Shown here: piece by piece, positions 42,041-50,487 of the stretch
How positions within the stretch are numbered: position 1 is the stretch's first letter
How the letters are laid out: each line of letters starts with the position of its first letter
Assembly (NCBI RefSeq): GCF_015351235.1
Contig: NZ_JADKSJ010000002.1
Coordinates: 186,001-250,000, forward strand
DNA from: Plantibacter sp. VKM Ac-2880
GTDB lineage: Bacteria > Actinomycetota > Actinomycetes > Actinomycetales > Microbacteriaceae
Direction of reading: 5' to 3'
Length of the DNA: 64,000 bases
Position numbers and translations under genes: made by a program
Notes under the pieces: generated by a model
Databases searched by the model: none
What the model was told of the DNA's origin: nothing
Seen by the model: only the letters and a program-made list of their open reading frames with translations

Positions 42041-42130
42041 GCCGTCCCGGTCCTGAGCCGCCGCCCCGGTCGCTGAGCCACCGCCCCGGAGCCTGAGCCA
42101 CCGCCCCGGTCCCTGAGCCTGTCGAAGGGC
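42041..42130 (-). repeat. Four 20-bp tandem units ending in a palindromic repeat copy
   Basis: Four imperfect 20-bp units (42041, 42061, 42081, 42101; type CCGCCCCGGTCCCTGAGCCA) run into a full element at 42106-42130, the reverse orientation of the CCCTTCGACAGGCTCAGGG core. It fills the convergent gap between the importer operon and the MpaB-like gene. Confidence 0.85.
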
Positions 42131-42131
42131 G

Positions 42132-43103
42132 TCAGACGGCCGGGTTCGCCAGTCGACGGTGCCGCCGCAGGGCCGCACGCTGGCTGGGCGACTCGCCGTG
42201 GAGCACGAGGCCGACGACCCAGAGGACGACCCTCGTCGCGGTCACGACCGGCAGCGGGATCGGGCCGAGGTGCGCTGTCCGGAGCCCGAGGATGCGGCGG
42301 TACTCGGGCGGGAGCGTCGCGACAGCGCCGGCGAAGAGGATCGAGTACGCGGGCAGCAGTGAGCGGTCGAGCGGTGGCCGACGGAGGAACGCCAGGGTCT
42401 CGTCCACCCGCGGGCCGCCGGTGAGTTCGCCCCGGTTGAGATACCCGCGCAACTGTCGGGCCAGCTCCGCCTCCGACCGCGGCGGGTCGACGACACCCAT
42501 CAGCTCGCCCGCGAGTGCCCAGTCGGCGACGTAGGCGTCCGCGCCGCCCGGGATCGGGCCGCCCCAGGTCTGCCGCACGCTCAGGAAGGCGTCGGTGAAC
42601 GCCAGGTGGACCCACCGCAGGAGGTCTGGATCGTTGGCCGCGTACGGTCGCGTCACCCCGTGGGCGTCCAGGTACTCGCCGACGACCCGCTCATGCAGGT
42701 GGAGGACGTAGTCGCTCGTCCGCCGAGCCGTGTCGCGGTCGCCGTAGGTGACCGTGAAGATCCAGCGGATGGTCCCGTCGAGCCGCCCGAGCGGATCGTC
42801 CCGATAGCGGGACCAGTCGTGCACCCCGGCGAGGGCCCCCGGGTGGGCCGCCTGCAGGAGCAGCGCCCGGAGGCCGGCGACCATGGTCTCGACGCCGCCG
42901 TGGACGACCCAGGCGGCGGATTCGGGCGTGAAGTACCCGGTGTCGGTGCCGTCCTCGAGGTCGAGCGTCCACTGCGGTGGGCGATCCTGCTCCACCGCGA
43001 AGACGGCGAGGATTCGCGAGCGGAGCCCGGCGAGGAGCCGGGTGCGTATCCGCGAGACCGGTCGTCGCCCCGTGCCGGTGTCCACCACCCGATCGTCCTC
43101 CAC
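42132..43103 (-). CDS. MpaB/DUF2236-family oxygenase-like protein
   Basis: 323 residues of the DUF2236 family, which includes the heme-b enzyme latex-clearing protein and the fungal MpaB oxygenase. Recognisable family segments are ESAAWVVHGGVETMVAGLRALLLQAAHPGALAGVHDWSRYRDDPLGRLDGTIRWIFTVTYGD, with the His that would ligate heme in AAHPGALAGV. LRWVHLAFTDAFLSVRQTWGG follows. No signal peptide is visible. Substrate unknown. GTG 43103 begins the frame; TAGGCT lies about 14 nt upstream. Confidence 0.82.
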   Translation of the reverse strand: MEDDRVVDTGTGRRPVSRIRTRLLAGLRSRILAVFAVEQDRPPQWTLDLEDGTDTGYFTPESAAWVVHGGVETMVAGLRALLLQAAHPGALAGVHDWSRYRDDPLGRLDGTIRWIFTVTYGDRDTARRTSDYVLHLHERVVGEYLDAHGVTRPYAANDPDLLRWVHLAFTDAFLSVRQTWGGPIPGGADAYVADWALAGELMGVVDPPRSEAELARQLRGYLNRGELTGGPRVDETLAFLRRPPLDRSLLPAYSILFAGAVATLPPEYRRILGLRTAHLGPIPLPVVTATRVVLWVVGLVLHGESPSQRAALRRHRRLANPAV

Positions 43104-43166
43104 TCGCTGTCACGACGAGCCTACGTCGGGGTGCCGCCGCCCCCACCCGTAGGAGGCAGCGGGAGC

Positions 43167-44531
43167 TCATCCGACGGCCTCGGAGCGGCTCGAGTCGCGC
43201 TCGAGGTTCCGTCCGCCGCGGTACCGGGCCGCCGGGTGGTCGGACGGGAGCCGGGCGGCTCCCCCGGTCAGTCGCTCGCGGAGCGTCTCCCCCGGTCGAT
43301 AGCCCTCGCGCAGCCGTCCCCTCCGACGGAGCTCCGGCACGACGAGGTCGACGAAATCGGTGAGCGTGTCGAGGCTGTGGTACTGGCGCAGGTTGATGCC
43401 GTCGATCCCGACCTCGTCGAGCCACCGCTCGATCTCGTCCGCGACGACCTCCGGAGTGCCGACGGCGAAGAAGTCCCGCTCGAGGTCGCTGCCGACGCGC
43501 GCGATGAACTCACCGACGGTGCCGGCCGTCACCTGCGGGGGCAGGGCGTCGGCCGGGACCCCCTCCGCGGCGAGCGCCTCGGCGACCGTCCGGTCCTCCG
43601 GGTGCGCCAGCGGATCGAACGGCAGGCCGGCGTGCACGAACCGGCCGACGAGGCTCGCGTGTTCCCGGTACTGCGCCGCCTTCGCCTCGGCCTCCTCCTG
43701 TGTGGCCGCGACGATCACGGCGGCCTGGACGACGATCTTCAGGGCGGTACCGTCACGGCCGTTGTCGGCTGCCGCCGCACGGAACCGCTCAAGGAGCGGC
43801 CCCGCACCGCCCGGTCCGCGCACACCCGTGAACACCGCTTCGGCATGCCGTCCGGCGAAGGCGATCCCGGCCGGCGAGGCGGTCGCGGTGTACAGCAGCG
43901 GTGTCCGTTGCGCGCTCGGCTCGGACAGGTGCGGCCCGGCGACCTGGAAGTAACGCCCGACGTGGTCGATGTACCGGACCTTGTCGGGATCGGAGTAGAC
44001 GCCGGCCTCGCGGTCGCGGACGACGGCGTCGTCGTCCCACGAGCCCTCCCACAGCTTGTAGAGGACGTCCAGGTACTCCTCGGCGATCGCGAACCGCTCG
44101 TCGTGCGGGATCTCCTCGGCCAGGCCGAAGTTCCGGGCGGCGTTCGGCAGGTAGGAGGTGACGATGTTCCACGCGACACGACCGTTCGTCAGGTGGTCGA
44201 GTGTGCTCATGCGACGGGCGAAGGCGAACGGTGGTTCGTAACTCGTCGAGAAGGTGATCCCGAACCCGAGGTGCTCGGTCACGGCGGCCATCGCCGGCAC
44301 GATGAGCAGCGGGTCGTTGTTCGGGATCTGCAGCCCCTCGCGCAGGGCGTCCGCCGGGCCACCGCGGAAGACGTCGTACGTCCCGACCACGTCGGCGATG
44401 AAGACGGCGTCGAAGCCGCCGGCCTCGGCCGTGCGGGCGAGCTCGGTCCAGTAGCGGATGTCGGTGTACTGCTCGCGCCGGTTGCCCGGCAGCCGCCAGA
44501 GGCCGTGGGTGATGTGGCTCACGCAGTTCAT
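43167..44531 (-). CDS. LLM-class flavin monooxygenase, NtaA/SnaA/DszA family (5' end probably longer)
   Basis: 454 residues from the first canonical ATG (44531). It is an FMNH2-dependent monooxygenase of the nitrilotriacetate/dibenzothiophene-sulfone/pristinamycin group: NNDPLLIVPAMAAVTEHLGFGITFSTSYEPPFAFARRMSTLDHLTNGRVAWNIVTSY and NFGLAEEIPHDERFAIAEEYLDVLYKLWEGSW are family hallmarks. The first barrel strand (KRLILNLFEM) is encoded upstream of this ATG, in frame back to ATC 44579, which has GAGGAG at 6 nt. True translation probably starts there with a non-canonical ATC codon. It needs a separate flavin reductase, which is not adjacent. Confidence 0.9.
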   Translation of the reverse strand: MNCVSHITHGLWRLPGNRREQYTDIRYWTELARTAEAGGFDAVFIADVVGTYDVFRGGPADALREGLQIPNNDPLLIVPAMAAVTEHLGFGITFSTSYEPPFAFARRMSTLDHLTNGRVAWNIVTSYLPNAARNFGLAEEIPHDERFAIAEEYLDVLYKLWEGSWDDDAVVRDREAGVYSDPDKVRYIDHVGRYFQVAGPHLSEPSAQRTPLLYTATASPAGIAFAGRHAEAVFTGVRGPGGAGPLLERFRAAAADNGRDGTALKIVVQAAVIVAATQEEAEAKAAQYREHASLVGRFVHAGLPFDPLAHPEDRTVAEALAAEGVPADALPPQVTAGTVGEFIARVGSDLERDFFAVGTPEVVADEIERWLDEVGIDGINLRQYHSLDTLTDFVDLVVPELRRRGRLREGYRPGETLRERLTGGAARLPSDHPAARYRGGRNLERDSSRSEAVG

Positions 44532-44706
44532 CTCGAACAGGTTGAGGATGAGGCGTTTGGGACTGGACTGGACGGTGATGACGGGCTCCTCTGCTGGAGC
44601 GGTCCGATCGATCCGTTCCGAACGGGCCGCTTCAGCACCCTAGGTGCGACGGACCGTGTCGGGCAGGGTGACCGCGTCACATCCCGTCATACGTCGCTGG
44701 GCCCGT

Positions 44707-46137
44707 TCACCTCGCGACGGGCGGCACCCGGTCCTGCCAGCGCAGCCGACGCTCCAGCTGCGCACCGAGGGCGAGGAGGGTGGTCTCGCCACCGGGACGG
44801 CCGATCAGCTGGACGCCCATCGGCAGCCCATCTGCCGTCTGGTGCACCGGGAGGGTGATGGCCGGGAGGCCGGTCGCGTTCACGAACGAGGTGTGCGGGG
44901 CGTAGCGCACCTGCTGCTCGAAGTTCAGCTCGGGCGAGACCGCGTCGTACCAGCCGATCGGTCGCGGTGTCTGCGCGAGCGCGGGGGTGATGATCGCGTC
45001 GAACGGGGCGAACTGGGCGAGGACGCTGCGCTCGAACCGGAGGAGGCTGGCGAGCGTCTCCATGAGCCGTGTGGCCGGCAGCGCCCGACCCCGTTCGACG
45101 AGTGACCTCGTGATCGGCTCGAGGAGCGCCAGCTCCGCTTCCGAGGACGCCGGGACACCGGCGGCGGAGGCCTGCCAGATCGTCGTGAAGTCGGCCGGGT
45201 AGCGTTCGGCGTCGCGGAGGGCGAGCTCGTCGATGCCGTGGCCCATCGCGGTAAACGCCTCGACCGCGACACCGACCGCCGCCCGGGCCTCCGGATCGTA
45301 GGACAGCTCGTAGGCGGCGTCCCACGGGGACCCGTCGAGGACCGCCAGTTGGAACCGTCCCTCACCACGGACGGCATGGCCGAGCAGTGGACCGTCGTCG
45401 GCGTCGGGCGCACGGAGGGTGAAGTGGTGGTCGATCCGGCCGTGGACGCGTTCGATCATCGCGTCGAGGAGGAGGGCGGCATCGGCGACCGTCCGCGCGA
45501 TCGGGCCGGGGACCACGAGTCCGGCGAGCCGGTCGACGCCCGACCCGGCCGGGACGAGTCCCCTGGTCGGTTTCAGGCCGACGAGCCCGCAGGCGGCAGC
45601 CGGGATCCGGACGGACCCGCCGCCGTCCGAGCCCGGCGCGAACGGGAGCAGTCGAGCGGCGACGGCAGCGGCGGCTCCACCGCTCGAACCGGCGGCCCCG
45701 CGGTCGAGGGCCCACGGGTTGCGCGTCGGCTCGGCGCCGATCGGCTCCGTGTAGCCGTAGAGTCCGAACTCCGGCGTCGCAGTCTTGCCGAGACTCACCG
45801 CACCGGCGCGATCGAGCACGGAGACCAGCTCGTCGTCACTCGTCGCGACGAACTCAGCGGTGAGCCGGGACCCGAAGCGGACGGGCTGCCCCGCGCGGGA
45901 CACGAGGTCCTTGTCGCCGATCGGCAGTCCCCAGAGCGGTGCGGTCCGCGACAGCTGCTCGACGGCCTCCACCCGCCCGGCAAGCGATCCGGCGGCGACC
46001 GAGGTGAACGCCCCGATCGCGTCGTCGAGCCGCTCGATCCGATCGAGGTAGTGCCGTGCCAACTCCGTCGGTGACACCTCGTCGCGCTGCAACGCCTGCC
46101 ACTGCTCGAGCGCCGTCAGCTCGTGGAGTTCCGCCAT
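44707..46137 (-). CDS. Amidase (amidase signature family)
   Basis: 476 residues. The Ser-cisSer-Lys triad regions are readable: GLPIGDKDLVSRAG (catalytic Lys about 77), AAGSSGGAAAAVAA (glycine-rich, cis-Ser) and GSDGGGSVRIPAAACGLVGLKPTRG (nucleophile Ser region). The family hydrolyses amide or carbamate bonds; no substrate can be assigned. ATG 46137 is leaderless, with TAGGCT ending 6 nt upstream. It follows the LLM monooxygenase gene in chromosomal order but has its own promoter. Confidence 0.9.
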   Translation of the reverse strand: MAELHELTALEQWQALQRDEVSPTELARHYLDRIERLDDAIGAFTSVAAGSLAGRVEAVEQLSRTAPLWGLPIGDKDLVSRAGQPVRFGSRLTAEFVATSDDELVSVLDRAGAVSLGKTATPEFGLYGYTEPIGAEPTRNPWALDRGAAGSSGGAAAAVAARLLPFAPGSDGGGSVRIPAAACGLVGLKPTRGLVPAGSGVDRLAGLVVPGPIARTVADAALLLDAMIERVHGRIDHHFTLRAPDADDGPLLGHAVRGEGRFQLAVLDGSPWDAAYELSYDPEARAAVGVAVEAFTAMGHGIDELALRDAERYPADFTTIWQASAAGVPASSEAELALLEPITRSLVERGRALPATRLMETLASLLRFERSVLAQFAPFDAIITPALAQTPRPIGWYDAVSPELNFEQQVRYAPHTSFVNATGLPAITLPVHQTADGLPMGVQLIGRPGGETTLLALGAQLERRLRWQDRVPPVAR

Positions 46138-46143
46138 GGGATC

Positions 46144-46149
46144 AGCCTA
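46144..46149 (-). promoter_or_regulatory. -10 box, leaderless amidase gene
   Basis: TAGGCT on the minus strand, 6 nt before ATG 46137. Confidence 0.5.
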
Positions 46150-46193
46150 AGTGCGGTGGCCACCACAGCCCGTCCGGTCCCCGAGCTTGTCCT

Positions 46194-46241
46194 CCGGTCC
46201 CTGAGCTTGTCGAAGGGACCTTCGACAGGCTCAGGGACCGG
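46194..46241. repeat. Head-to-head palindromic repeat pair (long hairpin)
   Basis: Two copies in inverted orientation, arms 46194-46216 and 46219-46241 (23 nt each, 22 of 23 complementary) around GA. A partial third copy lies at about 46174-46191. Unlike the other copies it is between two leftward genes (GNAT end, amidase start). Confidence 0.9.
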
Positions 46242-46265
46242 AACGCGAGGGTCGCCCGCGAGCGG

Positions 46266-46847
46266 TCAGCGCTTGAGCGACTTCTGCAGCAGGACCGTGC
46301 CGATCCACCGGTCGAACTTGAATCCGACCCGGCCCATGCGCCCCACCTCGGTGAAGCCGAACTTCTCGTGCAGCTTGATCGACGCCTCGGCGCCCTTGTC
46401 GGCGATCACCGCGAGCATCTCCTTGAGGCCCGCGGCCTTTGCGCGCTCGATGAGTTCGCCGAGGAGGTCGGTGCCGAGTCCCTTCCCCGTCGCCGCCGCT
46501 CCGAGGTAGATGGAACTCTCCACCGTGAACCGGTACGCGCGCTTCTGTTTCCACGGCGCGCAGAGCGCGTACCCGAGGATCTGTCCGGTCGGGTTGACCG
46601 CGACGATGAACGGCAGCTGGAGCCGCTGGAGGTAGGCGAACTTGGACCGCCACTCCGCGAGCGTCATCGCGTCCTCGTCGAACGTCACCATGCTGTTGGC
46701 GACGTAGTGGTTGTAGATCGCACGGATGTCGGGCAGGTCGGCCGCGGTCGCGTCCCGCATGGTGAAGGCGAACGGCGTCTCCGGCGTCGGCGGCTTCCGC
46801 AGGTGCGGTGGCAGTCGGCGCTTCGGCTCGTACTCCTCTTCCAGCAT
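46266..46847 (-). CDS. GNAT N-acetyltransferase (phosphinothricin-acetyltransferase-like)
   Basis: 193 residues. An N-terminal basic extension (MLEEEYEPKRRLPPHLRKPPTPETPFAFT) precedes the GNAT fold: RDATAADLPDIRAIYNHYVANSMVTFDEDAMTLAEW matches Pat/YwnH-type enzymes that acetylate small amines. The CoA pyrophosphate loop is AATGKGLGTDLLGELI (about 113-128), and SIKLHEKFGFTEVGRMGRVGFKFDRW follows. ATG 46847 is leaderless, with TAGGCT 6 nt upstream. Substrate unknown. Confidence 0.87.
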   Translation of the reverse strand: MLEEEYEPKRRLPPHLRKPPTPETPFAFTMRDATAADLPDIRAIYNHYVANSMVTFDEDAMTLAEWRSKFAYLQRLQLPFIVAVNPTGQILGYALCAPWKQKRAYRFTVESSIYLGAAATGKGLGTDLLGELIERAKAAGLKEMLAVIADKGAEASIKLHEKFGFTEVGRMGRVGFKFDRWIGTVLLQKSLKR

Positions 46848-46853
46848 CCCCCC

Positions 46854-46859
46854 AGCCTA
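46854..46859 (-). promoter_or_regulatory. -10 box, leaderless GNAT gene
   Basis: TAGGCT on the minus strand, then six G residues, then ATG 46847. Confidence 0.5.
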
Positions 46860-46912
46860 GCCAGGGGGCGCGACGACGGACAGGCCTTGCGGCCCGCACC
46901 GGAGAGCGGCGC

Positions 46913-47632
46913 TCAGACGAGTGACCAGTCGATGGGGTCCGCCCCGCGCGAGGCGAGGAAGTCGTTCGTGCGGCTGAACGGTCTCGATCCGAAGAACCCG
47001 CGCGAGGCGGAGAGCGGACTCGGGTGGGCGGAGACGATCACGTGGCGGTCCGGGTCGTCCGGGGAGGCCAGGAGTGGCGCCAAGCGTTCGGCGTCCTTCC
47101 CCCAGAGGATGGACACGAGCGGCCCAGGACGCTCGGCGAGCGCGCGGATGGCCTGCTCGGTGACCGCCTCCCAGCCGCGTCGGCGGTGGGAACCGGCGGC
47201 ACCGGCCTCGACCGTGAGCACGCGGTTGAGGAGCATGACACCCTGTCCGGTCCACGCACTGAGGTCGCCGTGCTCCGGGGTCGGGACGCCAAGGTCGTCG
47301 CGGAGTTCGCGGTGGATGTTCACGAGACTGCGCGGCAACGGGCGGACGGCCGGGTCGGCGGCGAAGGACAGCCCGATCGGGTGACCGGGCGTCGGGTACG
47401 GGTCCTGGCCGACGATGAGGACGCGGACCGCGTCGAACGGGGTCCGGAAGGCCCGCAGCACGAGCTCCGGCGCTGGGAGCCAGTGGGTGCCTGCTGCCGT
47501 CTCCGAGGCGAGCCAGGCGTCGATCCCGGCCAGTCGCTCGGTGACCGGTTCGAGCGCTGCCGCCCAGCCGTCATCGATCGAACCCGCCTCAGCGAGCTGC
47601 GCCGGGCTCCCGCCCAGGACACCGTCCGTCAT
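46913..47632 (-). CDS. ung: Uracil-DNA glycosylase (family 1)
   Basis: 239 residues. It removes uracil from DNA, starting base-excision repair. The water-activating motif [20 protein letters not shown] (about 75-94; the second His of the usual PYH is Pro, as is common in actinobacteria) and the minor-groove loop [23 protein letters not shown] are present. [15 protein letters not shown] is also family-typical. ATG 47632 lies 3 bp after the upstream hydrolase stop, so the two are co-transcribed. Confidence 0.95.
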   Translation of the reverse strand: MTDGVLGGSPAQLAEAGSIDDGWAAALEPVTERLAGIDAWLASETAAGTHWLPAPELVLRAFRTPFDAVRVLIVGQDPYPTPGHPIGLSFAADPAVRPLPRSLVNIHRELRDDLGVPTPEHGDLSAWTGQGVMLLNRVLTVEAGAAGSHRRRGWEAVTEQAIRALAERPGPLVSILWGKDAERLAPLLASPDDPDRHVIVSAHPSPLSASRGFFGSRPFSRTNDFLASRGADPIDWSLV

Positions 47633-47635
47633 CGG

Positions 47636-48367
47636 CTACTGCTGCTGCTCGGCGCCGATCGTGCGCACGACCACGCCGTGCTCGGCGGTGAAGACCTGCC
47701 ACACACTGCCGCCGCCCAGCACGGTCAACGCACCCTGCCCGACCACGAGGGCCGTGTTCTCGTCGATCGCGACGCCGCCGTCGACGACCCCGGCCTCGGT
47801 CGCGGCCACGAGGCGCCCGAGGGTGCCCCACTGCGCGGCGTGCGCCTCGACCGCGATGTCCACGAGCCCCAGACCGTCGCCGATGGTGACCTCGTCGAGT
47901 TCCTCGGACGCGGCCTCCGGGCTCACCGGGACCTCGCCGACCCGCCAGCCACCGATGATCGCGTGCTCCGCGGCGATCATCGCACCGGCCGAGATGCCGA
48001 GGTAGGGCAGGCCTGCGGCGACCAGACGACGGATGTCGGTCGCGACGGGAGCCACGGCCTCCGCGTAGGCGGACGGCAAGCCGCCGCCGACGATGACACC
48101 GTCGACCTCGGCGAGCTGCGCCTGCGCGACCACGCCGCCCTCGCGGACCACGACCCGCACGGCCTCGATCTCACCAGCGCGGGCGACGGCGCGCTCCAGC
48201 GCGGCGGACTGCTCGAGCCCGTCGCCGTCGTGGACGACGACGATCGCGATCCGCGGCGCGAGCCGGCCAGCGACGACCGCGAGGGCGGCCGCCTCGGCGA
48301 TGAACGCTGCGTAGACGGTCGACTCGGTCTCTGGGGCGGCCGGACCGCCGAGGAGGAAAACACTCAC
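47636..48367 (-). CDS. Peptidase S51/cyanophycinase-like serine hydrolase
   Basis: 243 residues, class-I-amidotransferase-like fold with a Ser nucleophile elbow, YLGISAGAMIAAEHAIIGG (Ser about 122). VDGVIVGGGLPSAYAEAV and LGLVDIAVEAHAAQWGTLGRL with a candidate His are also present. This group includes cyanophycinase and dipeptidase E. The C-terminal DENTALVVGQGALTVLGGGSVWQV is typical of the family. GTG 48367 is leaderless, with TAGGGT ending 6 nt upstream. Whether it acts on an isopeptide polymer is only speculation. Confidence 0.82.
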   Translation of the reverse strand: MSVFLLGGPAAPETESTVYAAFIAEAAALAVVAGRLAPRIAIVVVHDGDGLEQSAALERAVARAGEIEAVRVVVREGGVVAQAQLAEVDGVIVGGGLPSAYAEAVAPVATDIRRLVAAGLPYLGISAGAMIAAEHAIIGGWRVGEVPVSPEAASEELDEVTIGDGLGLVDIAVEAHAAQWGTLGRLVAATEAGVVDGGVAIDENTALVVGQGALTVLGGGSVWQVFTAEHGVVVRTIGAEQQQ

Positions 48368-48373
48368 CCTGTG

Positions 48374-48379
48374 ACCCTA
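48374..48379 (-). promoter_or_regulatory. -10 box, leaderless S51-like gene
   Basis: TAGGGT on the minus strand, 6 nt before GTG 48367. Confidence 0.4.
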
Positions 48380-48407
48380 CCCGGCACCCGGGCCACGAGG
48401 GGTCCGG

Positions 48408-48905
48408 TCAGGCCGTGATCGTCGGCAGGGTCGACCAGGGGAAGGAGATCCACCGGTCGACGCGCTTCCACACGTAGTCCGGGCGGAGCACCGTCTGCGG
48501 CTTCTCGTAGAGGGTGACCGTCCGCACCTCGGCCCCGCTGGCCTGCATGAGTTCCAGCACCATCGCGAGGGTGCGCCCGGAGTCCGAGACGTCGTCCACG
48601 AGGAGCACCCGGCTGCCGGGCAGGCCGGCCACGTCGAGCAGCGGCGGCAGGACGACGGGCTCCGGGAGCCGTGCGTCGACGCCCGTGTAGAACTCCACGT
48701 TCAACGCACCGCACGCCTTGACGTCGAGGGCGTAGGCGATGGCGCCGGCCAGGAGGAGGCCACCGCGGGCGATGGCGACGACCGAGTCGGGCCGGAACCC
48801 GCTCGCGACGATCTGGCTGGACAGCTCACGGGACGCGTCACCGAACGTGGGCCAGTCGAGGACCTCTCGCTCCGTGGACGCTGCGCTGGGGTTCTCGGTC
48901 GACAT
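48408..48905 (-). CDS. Phosphoribosyltransferase (xanthine/hypoxanthine type)
   Basis: 165 residues, type I PRT fold. The PRPP-binding motif VLLVDDVSDSGRTLAMVLELM (about 99-119) and VVAIARGGLLLAGAIAYALDV are clear, and the C-terminal YEKPQTVLRPDYVWKRVDRWISFPW resembles purine PRTs with a Trp-rich hood. It probably salvages a purine base, but a regulatory role cannot be excluded. ATG 48905 has TAGCGT 6 nt upstream. Divergent from an MFS exporter, 46 bp apart. Confidence 0.88.
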   Translation of the reverse strand: MSTENPSAASTEREVLDWPTFGDASRELSSQIVASGFRPDSVVAIARGGLLLAGAIAYALDVKACGALNVEFYTGVDARLPEPVVLPPLLDVAGLPGSRVLLVDDVSDSGRTLAMVLELMQASGAEVRTVTLYEKPQTVLRPDYVWKRVDRWISFPWSTLPTITA

Positions 48906-48911
48906 CCTCCA

Positions 48912-48944
48912 ACGCTATCCTGCCGGACCGGGCGCCTGTACCAT
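48912..48944. promoter_or_regulatory. Divergent leaderless promoters (PRT and MFS)
   Basis: Minus strand: TAGCGT 48912-48917, 6 nt before ATG 48905. Plus strand: TACCAT 48939-48944, 7 nt before ATG 48952. Both starts lie in a 46-bp gap, so each -35 region must lie inside or beside the other promoter. Confidence 0.45.
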
Positions 48945-48951
48945 CCCCCTC

Positions 48952-50487
48952 ATGACGCGAGATCGGCAGGCTCAGGGGGCGGCGGCCGGCGGGTGGCGGA
49001 CGTCCCTCCGCGGTTCGACGGCGGGCATCACGGCAGGGCTCATCGGCTGGCTGTTCTTCGTCGAGATCACGAGTGGTGTGCTGCAGGGGTACTACGTCCC
49101 GCTCATCCCCGACCTCGTCCGGCACCTCGGGGTCGTCGACGCGGACTTCAACTGGTTCGAGGCCGCCCAGCTGCTGCTGTCGGCGCTCGTGGTGCCGATC
49201 CTCGCCAAGCTCGGCGACCTGTACGGGCACAAACGGATCCTCCTCCTCTCGACGGTCCTGACGGCCGGCGCGAGCTGGTGGCTCGTCGTCGCCGGCGACT
49301 TCTGGTCGTTCCTCGCGGCGTGGGCGCTGCAGGGCTTCTACGTCGTGTGGCTACCGCTCGAGATCGCGCTGATCTTCGAACGCGGCCGGCGTTCCGGCAC
49401 CGGGGCCTCGCAGACCCGTCGGGCCGCCGGCCTGCTCGTCGTCGCGCTCGAGGCGGGTGCCATCATCGGCGCACTGTCGGGTGGGCGCATCCTCACGGCC
49501 CTGGGCGGCGACATCGCGGTCACGCTCATGCTCCCGGCCGTCGCCGTCACCCTCGTCTTCTTCGCCATCCTGTTCGGCGTCCCGGAGTCGGAGCCCCTAC
49601 CCGGCCGGACGCTGGACCTCGCCGGCTTCGTGCTGCTCAGCCTCGCACTCCTCCTCATCACCTCCGGCCTCACCTTCCTGCGCCTCAACGGTCCGGAGAC
49701 CTGGTGGGTCTGGGCGCTCATCGGCATCGGTGTGCTGGCGTTCCTCCCCTTCGGCCGACATGAGCTCCGCCAACCGGACCCGGCGATCGACCTCCGCGTC
49801 CTCCGGCAGCCCACCATGTGGCCGGTGCAGCTGACCGCCGGTCTGATCGGGATCAGCCTGCTCGGCGCCCAGGCCCCGCTCAGCACCTACGCGGGCACGC
49901 CGCGCGAGAACGGCTACGGACTCGGACTCGACGCGGGTGACATCTCCACCCTCATCGGCGCGTACCTGATCTCGATGATCGTCGGCGCGCTCCTGTTCCC
50001 GCTCGTGTCGCGCTGGGCTTCGCCTCGGATCGCCCTCATCGTCGCGGCGTCGCTCGTCGCCGTCGGATACCTGCTGTTCCTGCCGTTCCACCTCGAGACC
50101 TGGCAGGTCTTCGTCAACATGGCGATCGCCGGGCTCGGGTCCGGCGCCCTCGTGGGAGCCATGCCCGCCGCGGCCGCCGCCGCCGCACCACGCGGCCAGA
50201 CGGGTGTCGCCGCCGCATTGACGAACACGACGAAGACGATCGGTGGGTCCTTCGCATCGGCCGTCTTCGGCGTCGTCCTCGTGGCCGGTGCCGCCCAGGC
50301 GGTGACGGCGGGCGCATCGAGCCTGTCCGGCTACCTCACGGTGTGGACGATCTGCGGCGTCGGTGCGCTGGTCGCCGCGGTCCTGCTCTGCTTCGTGCCG
50401 AAGCTCGCCTTCGCCGACGCGGCTCCCGTCGACGCGGCCCTGATGCCGAGCACCGACCCGGCCGCTGAGCGCCCGACCGCTCACTGA
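48952..50487 (+). CDS. MFS transporter, DHA2-like multidrug exporter
   Basis: 511 residues with about 14 hydrophobic segments, the size of the EmrB/DHA2 proton-driven drug exporter branch. Conserved features are LGDLYGHKRILLLSTVL (motif A-like, about 88-104) and an internal loop GRRSGTGASQTRRAAG. PAAAAAAAPRGQTGVAAALTNTTKTIGGSFASAVFGVVL in the second half resembles the motif-C region. Substrate unknown. The start is leaderless (TACCAT, 7 nt). The stop is followed by degenerate repeat units and a full palindromic repeat copy. Confidence 0.88.
   Translation: MTRDRQAQGAAAGGWRTSLRGSTAGITAGLIGWLFFVEITSGVLQGYYVPLIPDLVRHLGVVDADFNWFEAAQLLLSALVVPILAKLGDLYGHKRILLLSTVLTAGASWWLVVAGDFWSFLAAWALQGFYVVWLPLEIALIFERGRRSGTGASQTRRAAGLLVVALEAGAIIGALSGGRILTALGGDIAVTLMLPAVAVTLVFFAILFGVPESEPLPGRTLDLAGFVLLSLALLLITSGLTFLRLNGPETWWVWALIGIGVLAFLPFGRHELRQPDPAIDLRVLRQPTMWPVQLTAGLIGISLLGAQAPLSTYAGTPRENGYGLGLDAGDISTLIGAYLISMIVGALLFPLVSRWASPRIALIVAASLVAVGYLLFLPFHLETWQVFVNMAIAGLGSGALVGAMPAAAAAAAPRGQTGVAAALTNTTKTIGGSFASAVFGVVLVAGAAQAVTAGASSLSGYLTVWTICGVGALVAAVLLCFVPKLAFADAAPVDAALMPSTDPAAERPTAH

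Noticed and set aside
46194-46241. Terminal inverted repeats of an insertion sequence
   Set aside because: The arms are 2 nt apart with no transposase between them; a repeat doublet explains the structure better.
46913-47632. Inactive ung because the usual GQDPYH reads GQDPYP
   Set aside because: The Pro variant is common in actinobacterial Ung, and the catalytic Asp and His loop are intact.
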